The notes under the pieces: generated by a model | Databases searched by the model: none | What the model saw: the letters and a program-made list of their open reading frames with translations, nothing else | What the model was told of the DNA's origin: nothing | From: SAR116 cluster bacterium AG-321-K23 | GTDB taxonomy: Bacteria > Pseudomonadota > Alphaproteobacteria > Puniceispirillales > Marisalimonadaceae | Direction of reading: 5' to 3' | Assembly: GCA_003284565.1 (NCBI GenBank) | Contig: QBXO01000004.1 | Location: forward strand, 1 to 64,000 | Length of the DNA stretch: 64,000 bases | Shown here: positions 1 through 9,758 of the stretch, one piece after another | Layout: every line of letters starts with the position of its first letter | Numbering within the stretch: the stretch's first letter is position 1 | Position numbers and translations under genes: made by a program

Positions 1-53
1 TAATTAAATAATTAAGAGTAAAATTTGTTTATCTTTAAAGCCTGGGAGAGGTT

Positions 54-374
54 ATGAGGTCAAAATCTATACTTTTATTAATTGTTTTATGCTTTTTTTT
101 AACAAATAAATTATGCGCTGACCAAAAACAATTAATAGGTGCTGATGCTGATTATGGTGAACATCTATTTGGTGAATGCGTTACTTGCCATAATTCAACT
201 GGTTTAGGTCAAGGTATACCCAAAATAACTGGTATGAAAACAAGTCAATTTATAACAAAAATTTTAGCCTATAAAACTAAAGAAAAAGAAAACGCAGTTA
301 TGCAAATGGTTGCAGAAAGACTTGGTGAAGAAGAAATTAATTCTCTTGCTCTTTACCTAAGTAAATTAAAGTGA
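54..374 (+). CDS. Small monoheme c-type cytochrome, SoxE/FccA-like flavocytochrome c subunit
   Basis: N-terminal signal peptide, CVTCH heme-binding motif, directly upstream of an FccB/SoxF-like flavoprotein. Confidence 0.75.
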   Translation: MRSKSILLLIVLCFFLTNKLCADQKQLIGADADYGEHLFGECVTCHNSTGLGQGIPKITGMKTSQFITKILAYKTKEKENAVMQMVAERLGEEEINSLALYLSKLK

Positions 375-430
375 AAATAAAATTTTACTTAAAAACAAAA
401 AACGTTAACATTTAAAATGGATATTAATTT

Positions 431-1711
431 TTGGAGGAGGATTATATGACTAAAATGAAAAGACGTACCTTCGTTGGTCTAGCTGCAGCAACGACAACAG
501 CTCTGTCAATGCCTTCAATTGCTTTTGGAGCGCTTCCAAGAGTTGTTGTAATTGGCGGTGGGGCTGGTGGTGCAACTGCTGCAAAATATATAGCTAAAGA
601 CTCAAAAGGTGCAATTGATGTTACTCTGGTTGAAGCTTCAAAAAGATACTATACATGTTTCTTTTCAAACCTTTATTTAGGAGACTTTAGAGCCTATGGT
701 TCTATTGGTCATAATTATTATGGTTTAGCGGTAAATCATGGTGTAAATATGGTTCATGAATGGGCTTTATCTGTTAATAACGCTGCTAAAAAAGTTAATC
801 TAGGTTCTGGTGCAAGCATATCATATGACAAACTGGTAATTTCACCTGGAATTGATCTTAAGTTTGAAAGCGTTAGTGGTTATTCTGCTGAAGCACAGTC
901 TAAAATGCCTCACGCATGGAAATCTGGTACTCAAGTTCAATTGTTGAAGAATCAGGTTAAGGGAATGAAAAAAGGTGGAACATTTGTGATGGTGCCTCCA
1001 CCAAACCCATATCGTTGTCCTCCTGGACCCTATGAGAGAGTGTCAATGATTGCTCATCAATTTAAAAAGTCTAATCCTACAGCTAAAATAGTAGTTTTAG
1101 ATCCTAAAAATAAGTTTTCCAAACAAGGATTATTTATGGAAGGTTGGCAAAAGCATTATCCTGGAATGATTGAGTGGATAAGTGCAGAAACTCACGGTGG
1201 TATCAAAAAAATTAATGCTGATACAATGACGTTTGAAACTGACTTAGACACTTTTAAAGCAGATGCCGCAAGTGTTGTTCCTGCCCAAAAAGCTGGACGC
1301 ATAGCAATGAATGCTGGTGTAAACAATGGTGATTGGTGTCCGATTGTTCCTGCATCTATGCAAGCTCAAGCTGACGAAAATATTTATGTTCTTGGTGACG
1401 CATCAATTGCTAAATCAATGCCTAAATCTGGCTTCTCAGCTAACAGTCAAGCCAAAGTTGCTGCAAATCATATAAGAGGAAGCTTAACAGGTAGTAAAGT
1501 CTTTACTCCTCGTTTTGCAAATACTTGCTGGTCTCTAGTTGCAACAAATGACGGTATCAAAGTTGGAGCTAACTATAAAGCTACTGCTGAGAAAATAGAT
1601 AAAACAAGTGGGTTTATTTCTAAAACAGGTGAAGATAGTAACCTTAGAAAAGCAACCTACGAAGAATCAATTGGATGGTATTCTGGAATAACATCCGATA
1701 TGTTTTCTTAA
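431..1711 (+). CDS. soxF: FAD-dependent sulfide dehydrogenase / flavocytochrome c flavoprotein (FccB/SoxF-like); start probably at 446 (MTKMKRR)
   Basis: Twin-arginine-like leader KRRTFVGLAAA, VVVIGGGAGGATAAKY dinucleotide-binding motif, ENIYVLGDAS C-terminal FAD motif, RBS ggaggagg. Confidence 0.8.
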   Translation: MEEDYMTKMKRRTFVGLAAATTTALSMPSIAFGALPRVVVIGGGAGGATAAKYIAKDSKGAIDVTLVEASKRYYTCFFSNLYLGDFRAYGSIGHNYYGLAVNHGVNMVHEWALSVNNAAKKVNLGSGASISYDKLVISPGIDLKFESVSGYSAEAQSKMPHAWKSGTQVQLLKNQVKGMKKGGTFVMVPPPNPYRCPPGPYERVSMIAHQFKKSNPTAKIVVLDPKNKFSKQGLFMEGWQKHYPGMIEWISAETHGGIKKINADTMTFETDLDTFKADAASVVPAQKAGRIAMNAGVNNGDWCPIVPASMQAQADENIYVLGDASIAKSMPKSGFSANSQAKVAANHIRGSLTGSKVFTPRFANTCWSLVATNDGIKVGANYKATAEKIDKTSGFISKTGEDSNLRKATYEESIGWYSGITSDMFS

Positions 1712-1719
1712 TTGAACCA

Positions 1720-1749
1720 CTAGAAGGCAATCTCTCGATTGCCTTCTAG
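1720..1749. terminator. 13-bp perfect stem, 4-nt loop hairpin between convergent genes
   Basis: CTAGAAGGCAATC-tctc-GATTGCCTTCTAG between the soxF-like and soxB stop codons; no clear T-tract. Confidence 0.6.
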
Positions 1750-1751
1750 AC

Positions 1752-3440
1752 TTACATCCCTTTTATTTTTACAACTTTTGAATTACTCTTTTTAAGTATC
1801 TTTTTTTGAGATATGAACTTTTCTAACAATTTATAAATAGGCGGTCCTTCAACATTAGGATTAATTGAACCCCATCCACCTACTATATACTTCTTGTTTG
1901 CTTCTAAAAGATTATCTGTAGAAACAATTCGCAAATTGCTTATTCTTTTTCCAATATCATTTTTTGGAGTACAGGTATATGTAAGTCCACCAACTCTAAC
2001 CATGTCTCCCCCTTGTTGAAAAAAAGGATCAGGGTTAAAAATATTATCACAAACATCTTCGAGAATTTCTTTTATCATTTTTCCTGTCATTTCAACTCTA
2101 TAAACCTCGGGATAATTCATTGCAGTTTGTGCATAAATATCATCAATTGTAATTTTTTGTCCTGGCAAAATCGTAGTTCCCCATCTAAATCCAGGACTTA
2201 AAGATATTTCAGTATCCCTTTCTTGAATAATTGTGTCACAAATTACATCATCCCAACTTCCATTAAAGTTTCCCCTTCTATATAAGAGTGTTTCTGTTTC
2301 TCCTACGACACGCTTACATTCTTTTTCAAAAGGTGCTCTTACTTTATTAATTAAATTTCTTATTTCTTTATTTGGTGGTATTATATCAGAAAATATTGGT
2401 ATTAGATTTGAGGATGTTTCTACGACTCTGCCATTATTTACTTTTAAGTCTATTCTGCCTAAATATTTACCGTGAGAACCGGATGATAAAACAAGCGTCT
2501 CCTTAATTCTTATTGCTTTAGGTATAGCATCGTGAGTATGTCCAGTCAAAATCACATCTATACCCTCTATCATTGTTGCTAACTTCTGATCAACATCAAA
2601 ACCATTATGAGAGAGAAGCACAACTATTTCAGCACCTTTTTTTCTTGCACTATCTACATTTTTTTGAATAATCTCCGGTCTAATTCCAAAAGACCATCCT
2701 TTTACCAAATAGCTGGGATTTGCTATTGGAGTATATGGGAAATGTTGACCTATTACAGCCACATTCACACCACCTTTTTCAAAAAAAGCTGTACTTTCAA
2801 ATACTGGCTCATCCCATTCAGTGTCAAAAACGTTTCCACCTAAAAATGGGTATCCCATCTTGTCTATTAATTCTTGCACCCTTTCTTTACCAAGTGTAAA
2901 TTCCCAGTGACCAACCATAGCCTCAGTTCCTATGGCTTTCATAAGTTCTACCATGTCTTCACCTTGAGTTTTTAGCGAAGTAAAAGATCCTTGCCAAGTA
3001 TCACCACCATCTAAAAGAAGAACTTTGTCATTACCTCTTTCAGAACGAATTTTATTAATTAATGTTGCAGTGTGATCTAGACCTCCTAATTTTCCATATT
3101 CCATTGCCAAAGGAATATAATCAACCATGGTGTGTGCATATGCTAATGGTGTCCCTGGAGAAATATTAAAATGTTCAAGGAATGCTTGCCCTACCAAATG
3201 CGGCGGTATACCCTCATACTTTCCTACACCAAAGTTTTCTGAAGGTGGTCTAAAATATACAGGTTTCAATTGACCATGTAAATCTGTCAAATGTAATATT
3301 GTCACTTGACCTTTAGAATCAAAATCTAATAAATCTTCAATACTTAATTTTTGTTTTGCGGCAACAGAATTCCATGATTTAGTCGCCAATAGCATTGCTG
3401 AAATAGATGCTAGTTGAATAAATTCACGTCTCGAACGCAT
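1752..3440 (-). CDS. soxB: Thiosulfohydrolase SoxB
   Basis: Tat-like leader RSRREFIQLASIS, metallophosphoesterase motifs LHLTDLHGQLKP, LLLDGGDTWQGS, VVLLSHNGFDVD, LTGHTHDA; Sox gene context. Confidence 0.92.
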   Translation of the reverse strand: MRSRREFIQLASISAMLLATKSWNSVAAKQKLSIEDLLDFDSKGQVTILHLTDLHGQLKPVYFRPPSENFGVGKYEGIPPHLVGQAFLEHFNISPGTPLAYAHTMVDYIPLAMEYGKLGGLDHTATLINKIRSERGNDKVLLLDGGDTWQGSFTSLKTQGEDMVELMKAIGTEAMVGHWEFTLGKERVQELIDKMGYPFLGGNVFDTEWDEPVFESTAFFEKGGVNVAVIGQHFPYTPIANPSYLVKGWSFGIRPEIIQKNVDSARKKGAEIVVLLSHNGFDVDQKLATMIEGIDVILTGHTHDAIPKAIRIKETLVLSSGSHGKYLGRIDLKVNNGRVVETSSNLIPIFSDIIPPNKEIRNLINKVRAPFEKECKRVVGETETLLYRRGNFNGSWDDVICDTIIQERDTEISLSPGFRWGTTILPGQKITIDDIYAQTAMNYPEVYRVEMTGKMIKEILEDVCDNIFNPDPFFQQGGDMVRVGGLTYTCTPKNDIGKRISNLRIVSTDNLLEANKKYIVGGWGSINPNVEGPPIYKLLEKFISQKKILKKSNSKVVKIKGM

Positions 3441-3455
3441 GACTTTTCCTTTTAT

Positions 3456-4100
3456 TTAGGATTTTTCTTCTTCTGGAGTTACGTCAATATCGCGAGCTTT
3501 GCCAATTATTTTAGTTGGAGAATTACAATTTTTCATGCACGGATTCCCACTTATGTTAGCAATATCTGGTCTTGGATCAGGCATAAGAAACCCTTCCACA
3601 TTTGGCATTTTTATTTTACCAATATTTTTATCATTTAAAATAAAATCTTCTTCAATAATTTCGTTCATATAAAGGAGATAAGCGACTACTTGATATGTTT
3701 CATCATGAGTTAATGACTGAGCCACACCAAAAGGCATTGCACGATAGATATAATCATACATAGTCGATGCGTAAGGCCAATAACTTCCTGTTGTTTTAAC
3801 AGGATCATGAGTATCTAGACTATCCTCACCACCAACTAATTCTGGCCACCTATCAAGTCCTTCTCCAAAATCTCCGTGACATGAAGCGCATTGTTCAGCA
3901 TAAACTTCTTCACCAATTATCGCGCTTCCACTTCCTATTGGTGCCCCTAATCCATCAGGTCTTACATCAATATCCCAACCAGCGATTTCTGTCTTAGTTG
4001 CAATCTTACCAAGATTAAACTTTCTTTCCTCAGCAATGAGTAAATTAGGAATAATTACTATTAATAAAAATATTAATAATTTTTTAACCAAGGCGAACAT
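3456..4100 (-). CDS. soxD: Cytochrome c SoxD-like, short single-heme form
   Basis: Signal peptide, CASCHGDFGEG heme motif, located between soxC and soxB. Confidence 0.8.
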   Translation of the reverse strand: MFALVKKLLIFLLIVIIPNLLIAEERKFNLGKIATKTEIAGWDIDVRPDGLGAPIGSGSAIIGEEVYAEQCASCHGDFGEGLDRWPELVGGEDSLDTHDPVKTTGSYWPYASTMYDYIYRAMPFGVAQSLTHDETYQVVAYLLYMNEIIEEDFILNDKNIGKIKMPNVEGFLMPDPRPDIANISGNPCMKNCNSPTKIIGKARDIDVTPEEEKS

Positions 4101-5445
4101 TGTCTACCGTTCCATCTTTATTAACTTTCCAAGTTGCAATGGAATTATTATGATATATTGAATTAACTCCTCTTAATTTTTGAAGTTCATTAATAGTTGG
4201 CTGTACATAATTTGTTTCATCAATAGCTCTTGATTGAACTAGAAGCTCTTGTCCATTCCATTCAAATGGTAGTGTAAATCGTGCTAAGCTTTTGCTCATT
4301 ACAGGGTCATGTAATTTAGCAGTCTGCCAGTTTTTCCCTCCATCTAGAGAAACATCAACACGTTTGATTTTTCCTCTACCTGACCATGCAAGACCTCTTA
4401 ATTGATGAATACCTTTATGTAAAATTGATTTTTCTGGACTGGGTGATGTTACAACAGATTTTGCGTCCATTACCCAGGTAAACATCCTTGCTTTTCCGTC
4501 TGGTAACAGATCTGTGTATTTTGAAGTTTCTTCTCTTGTCATATATGGCATATCACCAAATTCTAATCTTCTTAACCACTTAACCCACATATTTCCTTCC
4601 CATCCGGGAACAACAAGCCTTGCAGGATATCCTTGCTCGGGTCTTAAAGCTTCACCATTCATAGCCCACGCAATAACGCAATCATCCAGTATCTTTTCAA
4701 TTGGTATTGATCTTGTCATACCTGAAGAATCACTTCCCTCAGCCAGGACCCACTTAGCCTTTGATTTTAGACCTGTTTCTAAAATTAAATCTGATAATTT
4801 AACACCTGTGTATTGGACATTATGAACCATGCCAAAGGTATATTGACAACCATTAAGTTGTGATCCTTTCCATTCCATTCCTCCATTAGCGGCACATTCT
4901 AAAAAATAAAATTTATTGGTTTGTGGAAATCTTTTCAAATCATCTAATGTGAAAATCATTTCTCTATCAACTAAGCCATTGATCATAAGCCTATAATCTC
5001 TAGGGTTTATTACTGATACCCCACCATGATGTCTTTCAAAACATAAGCCATTCGGTGTCACTATACCTTCTAAGTCTTGAATGGGAGTAAAGTTTACAGA
5101 TGATTCAGTGCTAGCTGTCAACCATTCAACATTTCTTCGAATTACATTATTTTCAAATTCAGAAGGCATTCCATAAGGATTAGCATCAACTCCAACTCCT
5201 AATTCAGAAGTCCATTCTGGTACATTAGGTGGCAAATTATTAGGATTTGTTTCTTGTGAGTTACTAATTTTAGAAGTAAGAGCAATAGCACTTAATGATG
5301 CTGTGCCTACTAGTAACTGTCTACGATTTAGCCTTATTTTTTTATTTTTGTTTTTTCCCAAAGCAAAACCTAATAGTTTAAGAAACAGACATTTTTCTAG
5401 ACATTGAATATTTTTCACCATTATCGTCAGTCCACTCAAAGTCAA
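4084..5445 (-). CDS. soxC: SoxC sulfane dehydrogenase (molybdopterin oxidoreductase of the sulfite oxidase family); start uncertain because the ORF overlaps soxZ
   Basis: NRRQLLVGTASL Tat signal, FLECAANGG, GYPARLVVPGWEGNMWVKWL motifs. Confidence 0.88.
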   Translation of the reverse strand: MTLSGLTIMVKNIQCLEKCLFLKLLGFALGKNKNKKIRLNRRQLLVGTASLSAIALTSKISNSQETNPNNLPPNVPEWTSELGVGVDANPYGMPSEFENNVIRRNVEWLTASTESSVNFTPIQDLEGIVTPNGLCFERHHGGVSVINPRDYRLMINGLVDREMIFTLDDLKRFPQTNKFYFLECAANGGMEWKGSQLNGCQYTFGMVHNVQYTGVKLSDLILETGLKSKAKWVLAEGSDSSGMTRSIPIEKILDDCVIAWAMNGEALRPEQGYPARLVVPGWEGNMWVKWLRRLEFGDMPYMTREETSKYTDLLPDGKARMFTWVMDAKSVVTSPSPEKSILHKGIHQLRGLAWSGRGKIKRVDVSLDGGKNWQTAKLHDPVMSKSLARFTLPFEWNGQELLVQSRAIDETNYVQPTINELQKLRGVNSIYHNNSIATWKVNKDGTVDNVRLG

Positions 5446-5704
5446 AAGTTCCTGTTTCTTTTGCCTTAAAAGGGAAAGCTATATATGGATTTGTTGATAT
5501 AGAGGGCTCTAAATCCATTCCAAAGACTTGTTTGCCATTAAACTTAACTAAAAATTTGTTAATTATTCTTTTGGGAATATTTTTACCATTTTTGTCTTTC
5601 ATACGCCCACTATGCATTGGATGTCTTATAAGTGTTTTTATTTCGATAATTTCATCAACAGACGCTTTTTTTGGAACTTTCCCTCTTGGTTTAATCTTAG
5701 ACAT
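5378..5704 (-). CDS. soxZ: Thiosulfate oxidation carrier complex protein SoxZ
   Basis: KTLIRHPMHSGRMKD and FEWTDDNGE, typical of SoxZ; adjacent to soxY. Confidence 0.9.
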   Translation of the reverse strand: MSKIKPRGKVPKKASVDEIIEIKTLIRHPMHSGRMKDKNGKNIPKRIINKFLVKFNGKQVFGMDLEPSISTNPYIAFPFKAKETGTFDFEWTDDNGEKYSMSRKMSVS

Positions 5705-5719
5705 ACCCTATCTCCCCTT

Positions 5720-6193
5720 TTAACCGCCACAACCGCCAATTGTTACTTTTACTTTTGATTTTGTCATTGCAAATTTTCCATTATTATATTCTGCCAATAA
5801 ATATACGTTTTGGGTTTTTGACAATCTCATTCTAGTTGTGGCAGCGCAAGCACCCATATCAGTACTAAAAGAGAACTTAGCTACGTTAGGTGCTGGATTA
5901 CCATCTGCAAACAAATATACTGTTTTCACAAAATCATCCTTTGTCATAGGACTTTCAATATCAAAACTTACTTTAACTTGGTTTCCATTTTCAGCAATCT
6001 CTGGAACATCTAAAAATAAGTCAATTTCTTCAACATTGTTCTTACTTATTTCTTTAATTTTTTGTAAAGCAAGATTAGGTTTTGCTATTGCATATTTTGA
6101 AAATAATACAGTACTGGCAACACCACTCATCAAATAAATAGCATTTCTTCTTGAAATCGTTATCATTTTTTGACGTTTCATCAAAATCTCCAA
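5720..6193 (-). CDS. soxY: Thiosulfate oxidation carrier protein SoxY
   Basis: C-terminal KVTIGGCGG carrier-cysteine motif, Tat-like leader SRRNAIYLMSG. Confidence 0.93.
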   Translation of the reverse strand: MEILMKRQKMITISRRNAIYLMSGVASTVLFSKYAIAKPNLALQKIKEISKNNVEEIDLFLDVPEIAENGNQVKVSFDIESPMTKDDFVKTVYLFADGNPAPNVAKFSFSTDMGACAATTRMRLSKTQNVYLLAEYNNGKFAMTKSKVKVTIGGCGG

Positions 6194-6230
6194 ATCAACT
6201 ATATTATATATAATTACTTATTACATCATA

Positions 6231-6605
6231 TTAGTCACCAACTATTTCGTCAACTTGCCACCAAAACATTTCTGGACTTGTGTATCCTTCAATTCGACCC
6301 TTCTCACTATTATTTCTTATAAAAATAAATGTTGGCGTTATATTTGTTTTTTTTAGCTTATGTTTAGAATAATCAACAAAATCTTTGATTTCAATTCTTG
6401 AAAGAGGAAATTTATTCGCAATTTCAGTTTTAGGATATATTTTACCAATTTGTTTTTCCCATACCATGCAAATTAGACAAGACTTATCAGTAACCATAAG
6501 TAATAAAGTCTTTTCCTTTCCATAAGAGGAACTTAGAGTTAATTTCATAAAAAATATAAATAAAACAAAAACTCTTAATAATGAAATATTGTAAGTTTTA
6601 AACAT
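6231..6605 (-). CDS. SoxS-like periplasmic thioredoxin-family protein
   Basis: Signal peptide, CLIC redox motif, TPTFIF thioredoxin-fold segment, adjacent to soxY. Confidence 0.65.
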   Translation of the reverse strand: MFKTYNISLLRVFVLFIFFMKLTLSSSYGKEKTLLLMVTDKSCLICMVWEKQIGKIYPKTEIANKFPLSRIEIKDFVDYSKHKLKKTNITPTFIFIRNNSEKGRIEGYTSPEMFWWQVDEIVGD

Positions 6606-6673
6606 ATTTTTACTCTTATACTACTTTATCAAACATAGATTATTAATGTGCAAAACATCAAAGCCTTAATTGT

Positions 6674-7213
6674 TTATCTATTTTTTAGATAAATCCATAT
6701 AGGTGTTGCAGTTATTTTCTTAAAAAAAAGCTCAAGTTGATCTAAAGATATTTCGATAGTTTGATTATTTACTAATGGATGTGCAAAAATTTTTTTAAAT
6801 GACTTTAAATTATTATCTAAGAAGAGTTTAACGTCATGTTTTACACCATTAATCATTGAAAATGGTGAAACTGCGCCAGGCAAAACACCTAAATTTTCCA
6901 TTAATCTTGCAGGGGACCCAAAACTAAGTCGATCCATTTCTATAGTTTCTGCAAGTAATTTTAGATCTACAAGGGTATCTTGATGGGTAACGAATAATAT
7001 ATTATTTTTTCTTTTATCCCTTAAAAATAGATTTTTAATATGTCCGTTAGATTTATCTAGGCCAAATAATTTTTCTTGCATCACTTTTGATTCTTTAACT
7101 GTCATAAGAGGCTGATGGGAATAAGATTTATAAGATATTTCCCAATTATCTAATTTATTTAGTAATTCACTTGATAAGGTTGGTAAAAAAAAATTTTGTT
7201 CTTCAATATTCAT
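6674..7213 (-). CDS. YbaK/ProX-family aminoacyl-tRNA deacylase-like protein
   Basis: KNLFLRDKRKNNILFVTHQD, SFGSPARLMENLGVLPGAVSPFSMIN are typical of prolyl-tRNA editing domain proteins. Confidence 0.85.
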   Translation of the reverse strand: MNIEEQNFFLPTLSSELLNKLDNWEISYKSYSHQPLMTVKESKVMQEKLFGLDKSNGHIKNLFLRDKRKNNILFVTHQDTLVDLKLLAETIEMDRLSFGSPARLMENLGVLPGAVSPFSMINGVKHDVKLFLDNNLKSFKKIFAHPLVNNQTIEISLDQLELFFKKITATPIWIYLKNR

Positions 7214-7259
7214 TTAATGGTTTACATTTTTTTTAGGCAAATAAAACTTACTAAAAAAA

Positions 7260-7739
7260 TTAACTTTTTTGAGTTTCTTTATTTCCGTCATTTTGCATAT
7301 GTTCTTTAAAATTTTCAAAAAATTTCTTAGAAAGTTTTTTTGCTGTACTTAATATAAGACGACTTCCTAATTGTGCGATTTTTCCTTTCACTTCACTCTT
7401 GGCAATATACTTTAATATAGTCTCATCTCCACTTGGAACTAGTTCAACATCTGCCCCACCTTTTGCAAAACCTGCTACTCCGCCATCACCTTCTCCGATA
7501 AGAGAATATTTAGTAGGACCATTACTCAAATCTAAGGTAACTTTCCCATTGAATTTAGCTTTTATGGGGCCAATTTTCAAAACAACCTTTGTTGATAATT
7601 TACCATCTTCTTCTTCTATTAACTCTTCACACCCAGGGATACATACTTTTAAAACTTCTAGGTCATTTAAAGATTTGTAAACAAGATCTAGTTTAGCAGG
7701 TATTGTTATTTCATCATTTAATTCCATGTCATTCTCCAA
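7260..7739 (-). CDS. coxG: CO dehydrogenase subunit G family (CoxG, SRPBCC fold)
   Basis: LKVCIPGCEELIEEEDGKLSTKVVLKIGPIKAKFNGKV motif; cox context. Confidence 0.85.
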   Translation of the reverse strand: MENDMELNDEITIPAKLDLVYKSLNDLEVLKVCIPGCEELIEEEDGKLSTKVVLKIGPIKAKFNGKVTLDLSNGPTKYSLIGEGDGGVAGFAKGGADVELVPSGDETILKYIAKSEVKGKIAQLGSRLILSTAKKLSKKFFENFKEHMQNDGNKETQKS

Positions 7740-7776
7740 TTTATGAAAATTTATACTAAAAGTATTTTATAATTAC

Positions 7777-8616
7777 TTAGTATTTATTACTTTTAATTTC
7801 TCCAGACCTTTTTAATTCAATAATTTCGGCAAATATAGATAAAGCCACCTCTTCAGGCATAATTGCACTTATGAAGATACCTGTAGGACATGTTATTTGT
7901 CGAATATTTTCTTTGAATCCGTCTTTGATTAATGTTTTTTTTAACGATTCAAATTTCTTCTTGCTAGCAATTAGGCCTGTGTAATTCGCTTTGATCTTAA
8001 TTGCTTCTTTGATTGCTGATAAGTCATAATTTCCTTGAGTAGCGATTATAATATATTTTTCTGAATTTTGCTTTAAGTTTAATTTTACAATTTTTTCAAA
8101 ATTTTTAATTTGTACACAGTTAAAACTAAATTTCTCTGCAAATTTAATTAATTCATTTGCAATAGGTGTGTTTCCAAAAACAATTAATTCCGGTTTAGGA
8201 TAAAAGGGTTCTACAAAAACATCCATAGAACCTTCACTAGGACAGTAGTTTTTTTTATGAAAAATTTGTTCATTATCTAATTCTTTTAAATCTTTTTTTA
8301 AGTCATCCGGACTTAAAACAACTAATTTAGGTTTTTTATGATTTAAAGTTTCTATTGCTGTATTACAGACTGCTTTAGTAACACATCCACCTCCTAACCA
8401 ACCTGACAAAATCTTACCTTTATCTGAAATTATGGCCTTCATACCTGGCTTGGCAGCTGTCGATGACATAGTTCGAATCACTGTCGCAATAGCGAAGGAA
8501 GAACCTTTTTTTTCAAGTAAATCTAATACTTTTTCAAAATCTTGATTTTTATCATTATCCATCATATCGAGATCAGATCTTTTTCTAAATTTTCTAAATG
8601 CTCTAAAGTGTTGCAA
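7777..8616 (-). CDS. XdhC/CoxI-family molybdenum cofactor insertion protein
   Basis: SSTAAKPGMKAIISDKGKILSGWLGGGCV N-terminal XdhC motif; YTGLIASKKK C-terminal domain. Confidence 0.82.
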   Translation of the reverse strand: MQHFRAFRKFRKRSDLDMMDNDKNQDFEKVLDLLEKKGSSFAIATVIRTMSSTAAKPGMKAIISDKGKILSGWLGGGCVTKAVCNTAIETLNHKKPKLVVLSPDDLKKDLKELDNEQIFHKKNYCPSEGSMDVFVEPFYPKPELIVFGNTPIANELIKFAEKFSFNCVQIKNFEKIVKLNLKQNSEKYIIIATQGNYDLSAIKEAIKIKANYTGLIASKKKFESLKKTLIKDGFKENIRQITCPTGIFISAIMPEEVALSIFAEIIELKRSGEIKSNKY

Positions 8617-9758
8617 GGGGCAAATAGATCTAAATATTTTGATGCAGCTTGCATACTTAAGGCCACAGGTTCATAATTTTGCCATCCTAACAATGGATTT
8701 AACCAAATAATTTTACAATTTCTTTTTTTAAGTCTTTCCAATTCTTCGGCAACTATTTCAGGGTTGCCTGTATCATATCCATCTGAAATAACTATTACTA
8801 CTGTTCTTCCATTTACGGTATTTTTTGAATATACATTATTAAATTCCTTCAAAGATTTTCCTATTTTAGTGCCACCCGAAAAACCTTCAGTAAGCATAGA
8901 AATTCTATTTACAGCCCTGAGAGTATCGTTTTCCTTAAGATAATCTGTAACTCTCATTAACCTGGTATGAAATAAATAAACATCAACACTTTGATTAACA
9001 CCCACCAATCCTTTTACGAAAGTTAAAAATATTTGACTATAAATTTTCATTGAACCGGATATATCTAGTATCGTTACTATTTTCATTGGTTTTTTAGGCT
9101 TGCTTTTTTTATAGAGTTTAAGAGGATAACCTTCGTAAGCTAATGATTTACATATAATTTTTCTTAAGTCTAATTTTTCACCTTTCTTTTTGGCTAATAA
9201 TCTTCTTGATCTCTTATGTTTGATTGATTTTGCAATTCTCAAAACTGCAGCATATATTCTTTTTTGTAAATCAGAATCAATTAATTCCTTTAAATCTGTT
9301 TTTCTATTATTCTCTAAATAACTTGCAGCAATTTTAGATTTAGTTTCATTTGAAATCTCTGATTCATTATCATCATTTAAAATATCATTTGTTGATTCAT
9401 TGGTAAAAGTATGACCCTCTATAGGTGTTAAAATACTTTTTGTATTTTTGTTGCTTTTATTTGTATTTAGATCATTTTTTTTTCTCTCAAGATTAGTTTT
9501 TTTTCTTCCTTCATTTCTCCAAAATGAATCAAATAACTCATCAAAATTTTCGAAAGTTTGCAAGTTATAACAATAAATTGATTTTAAAGCACTTTTCCAG
9601 TCGTTTATGTGTAACAAATCAATATGTTTTAAACCTTTTAATGATTGATAAACTTGATCAAAACTAGTGTTAAACCCGTTCGCATGCATATGATGTGTAA
9701 AATCCAGTAAGCGAGATGTTATTGAAGATCTTACCAAAAATTTTGTAGGTTTAAGCAT
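8562..9758 (-). CDS. coxE: VWA-domain protein CoxE-like
   Basis: MIDAS-like DISGSMKIYS, GGTKIGKSL, VISDGYDTG; next to a MoxR-type ATPase and CODH genes. Confidence 0.82.
   Translation of the reverse strand: MLKPTKFLVRSSITSRLLDFTHHMHANGFNTSFDQVYQSLKGLKHIDLLHINDWKSALKSIYCYNLQTFENFDELFDSFWRNEGRKKTNLERKKNDLNTNKSNKNTKSILTPIEGHTFTNESTNDILNDDNESEISNETKSKIAASYLENNRKTDLKELIDSDLQKRIYAAVLRIAKSIKHKRSRRLLAKKKGEKLDLRKIICKSLAYEGYPLKLYKKSKPKKPMKIVTILDISGSMKIYSQIFLTFVKGLVGVNQSVDVYLFHTRLMRVTDYLKENDTLRAVNRISMLTEGFSGGTKIGKSLKEFNNVYSKNTVNGRTVVIVISDGYDTGNPEIVAEELERLKKRNCKIIWLNPLLGWQNYEPVALSMQAASKYLDLFAPCNTLEHLENLEKDLISI

Noticed and set aside
2013-2843. Plus-strand ORFs inside soxB (2013, 2233, 2607)
   Set aside because: Antisense to a well-supported SoxB; typical spurious ORFs.
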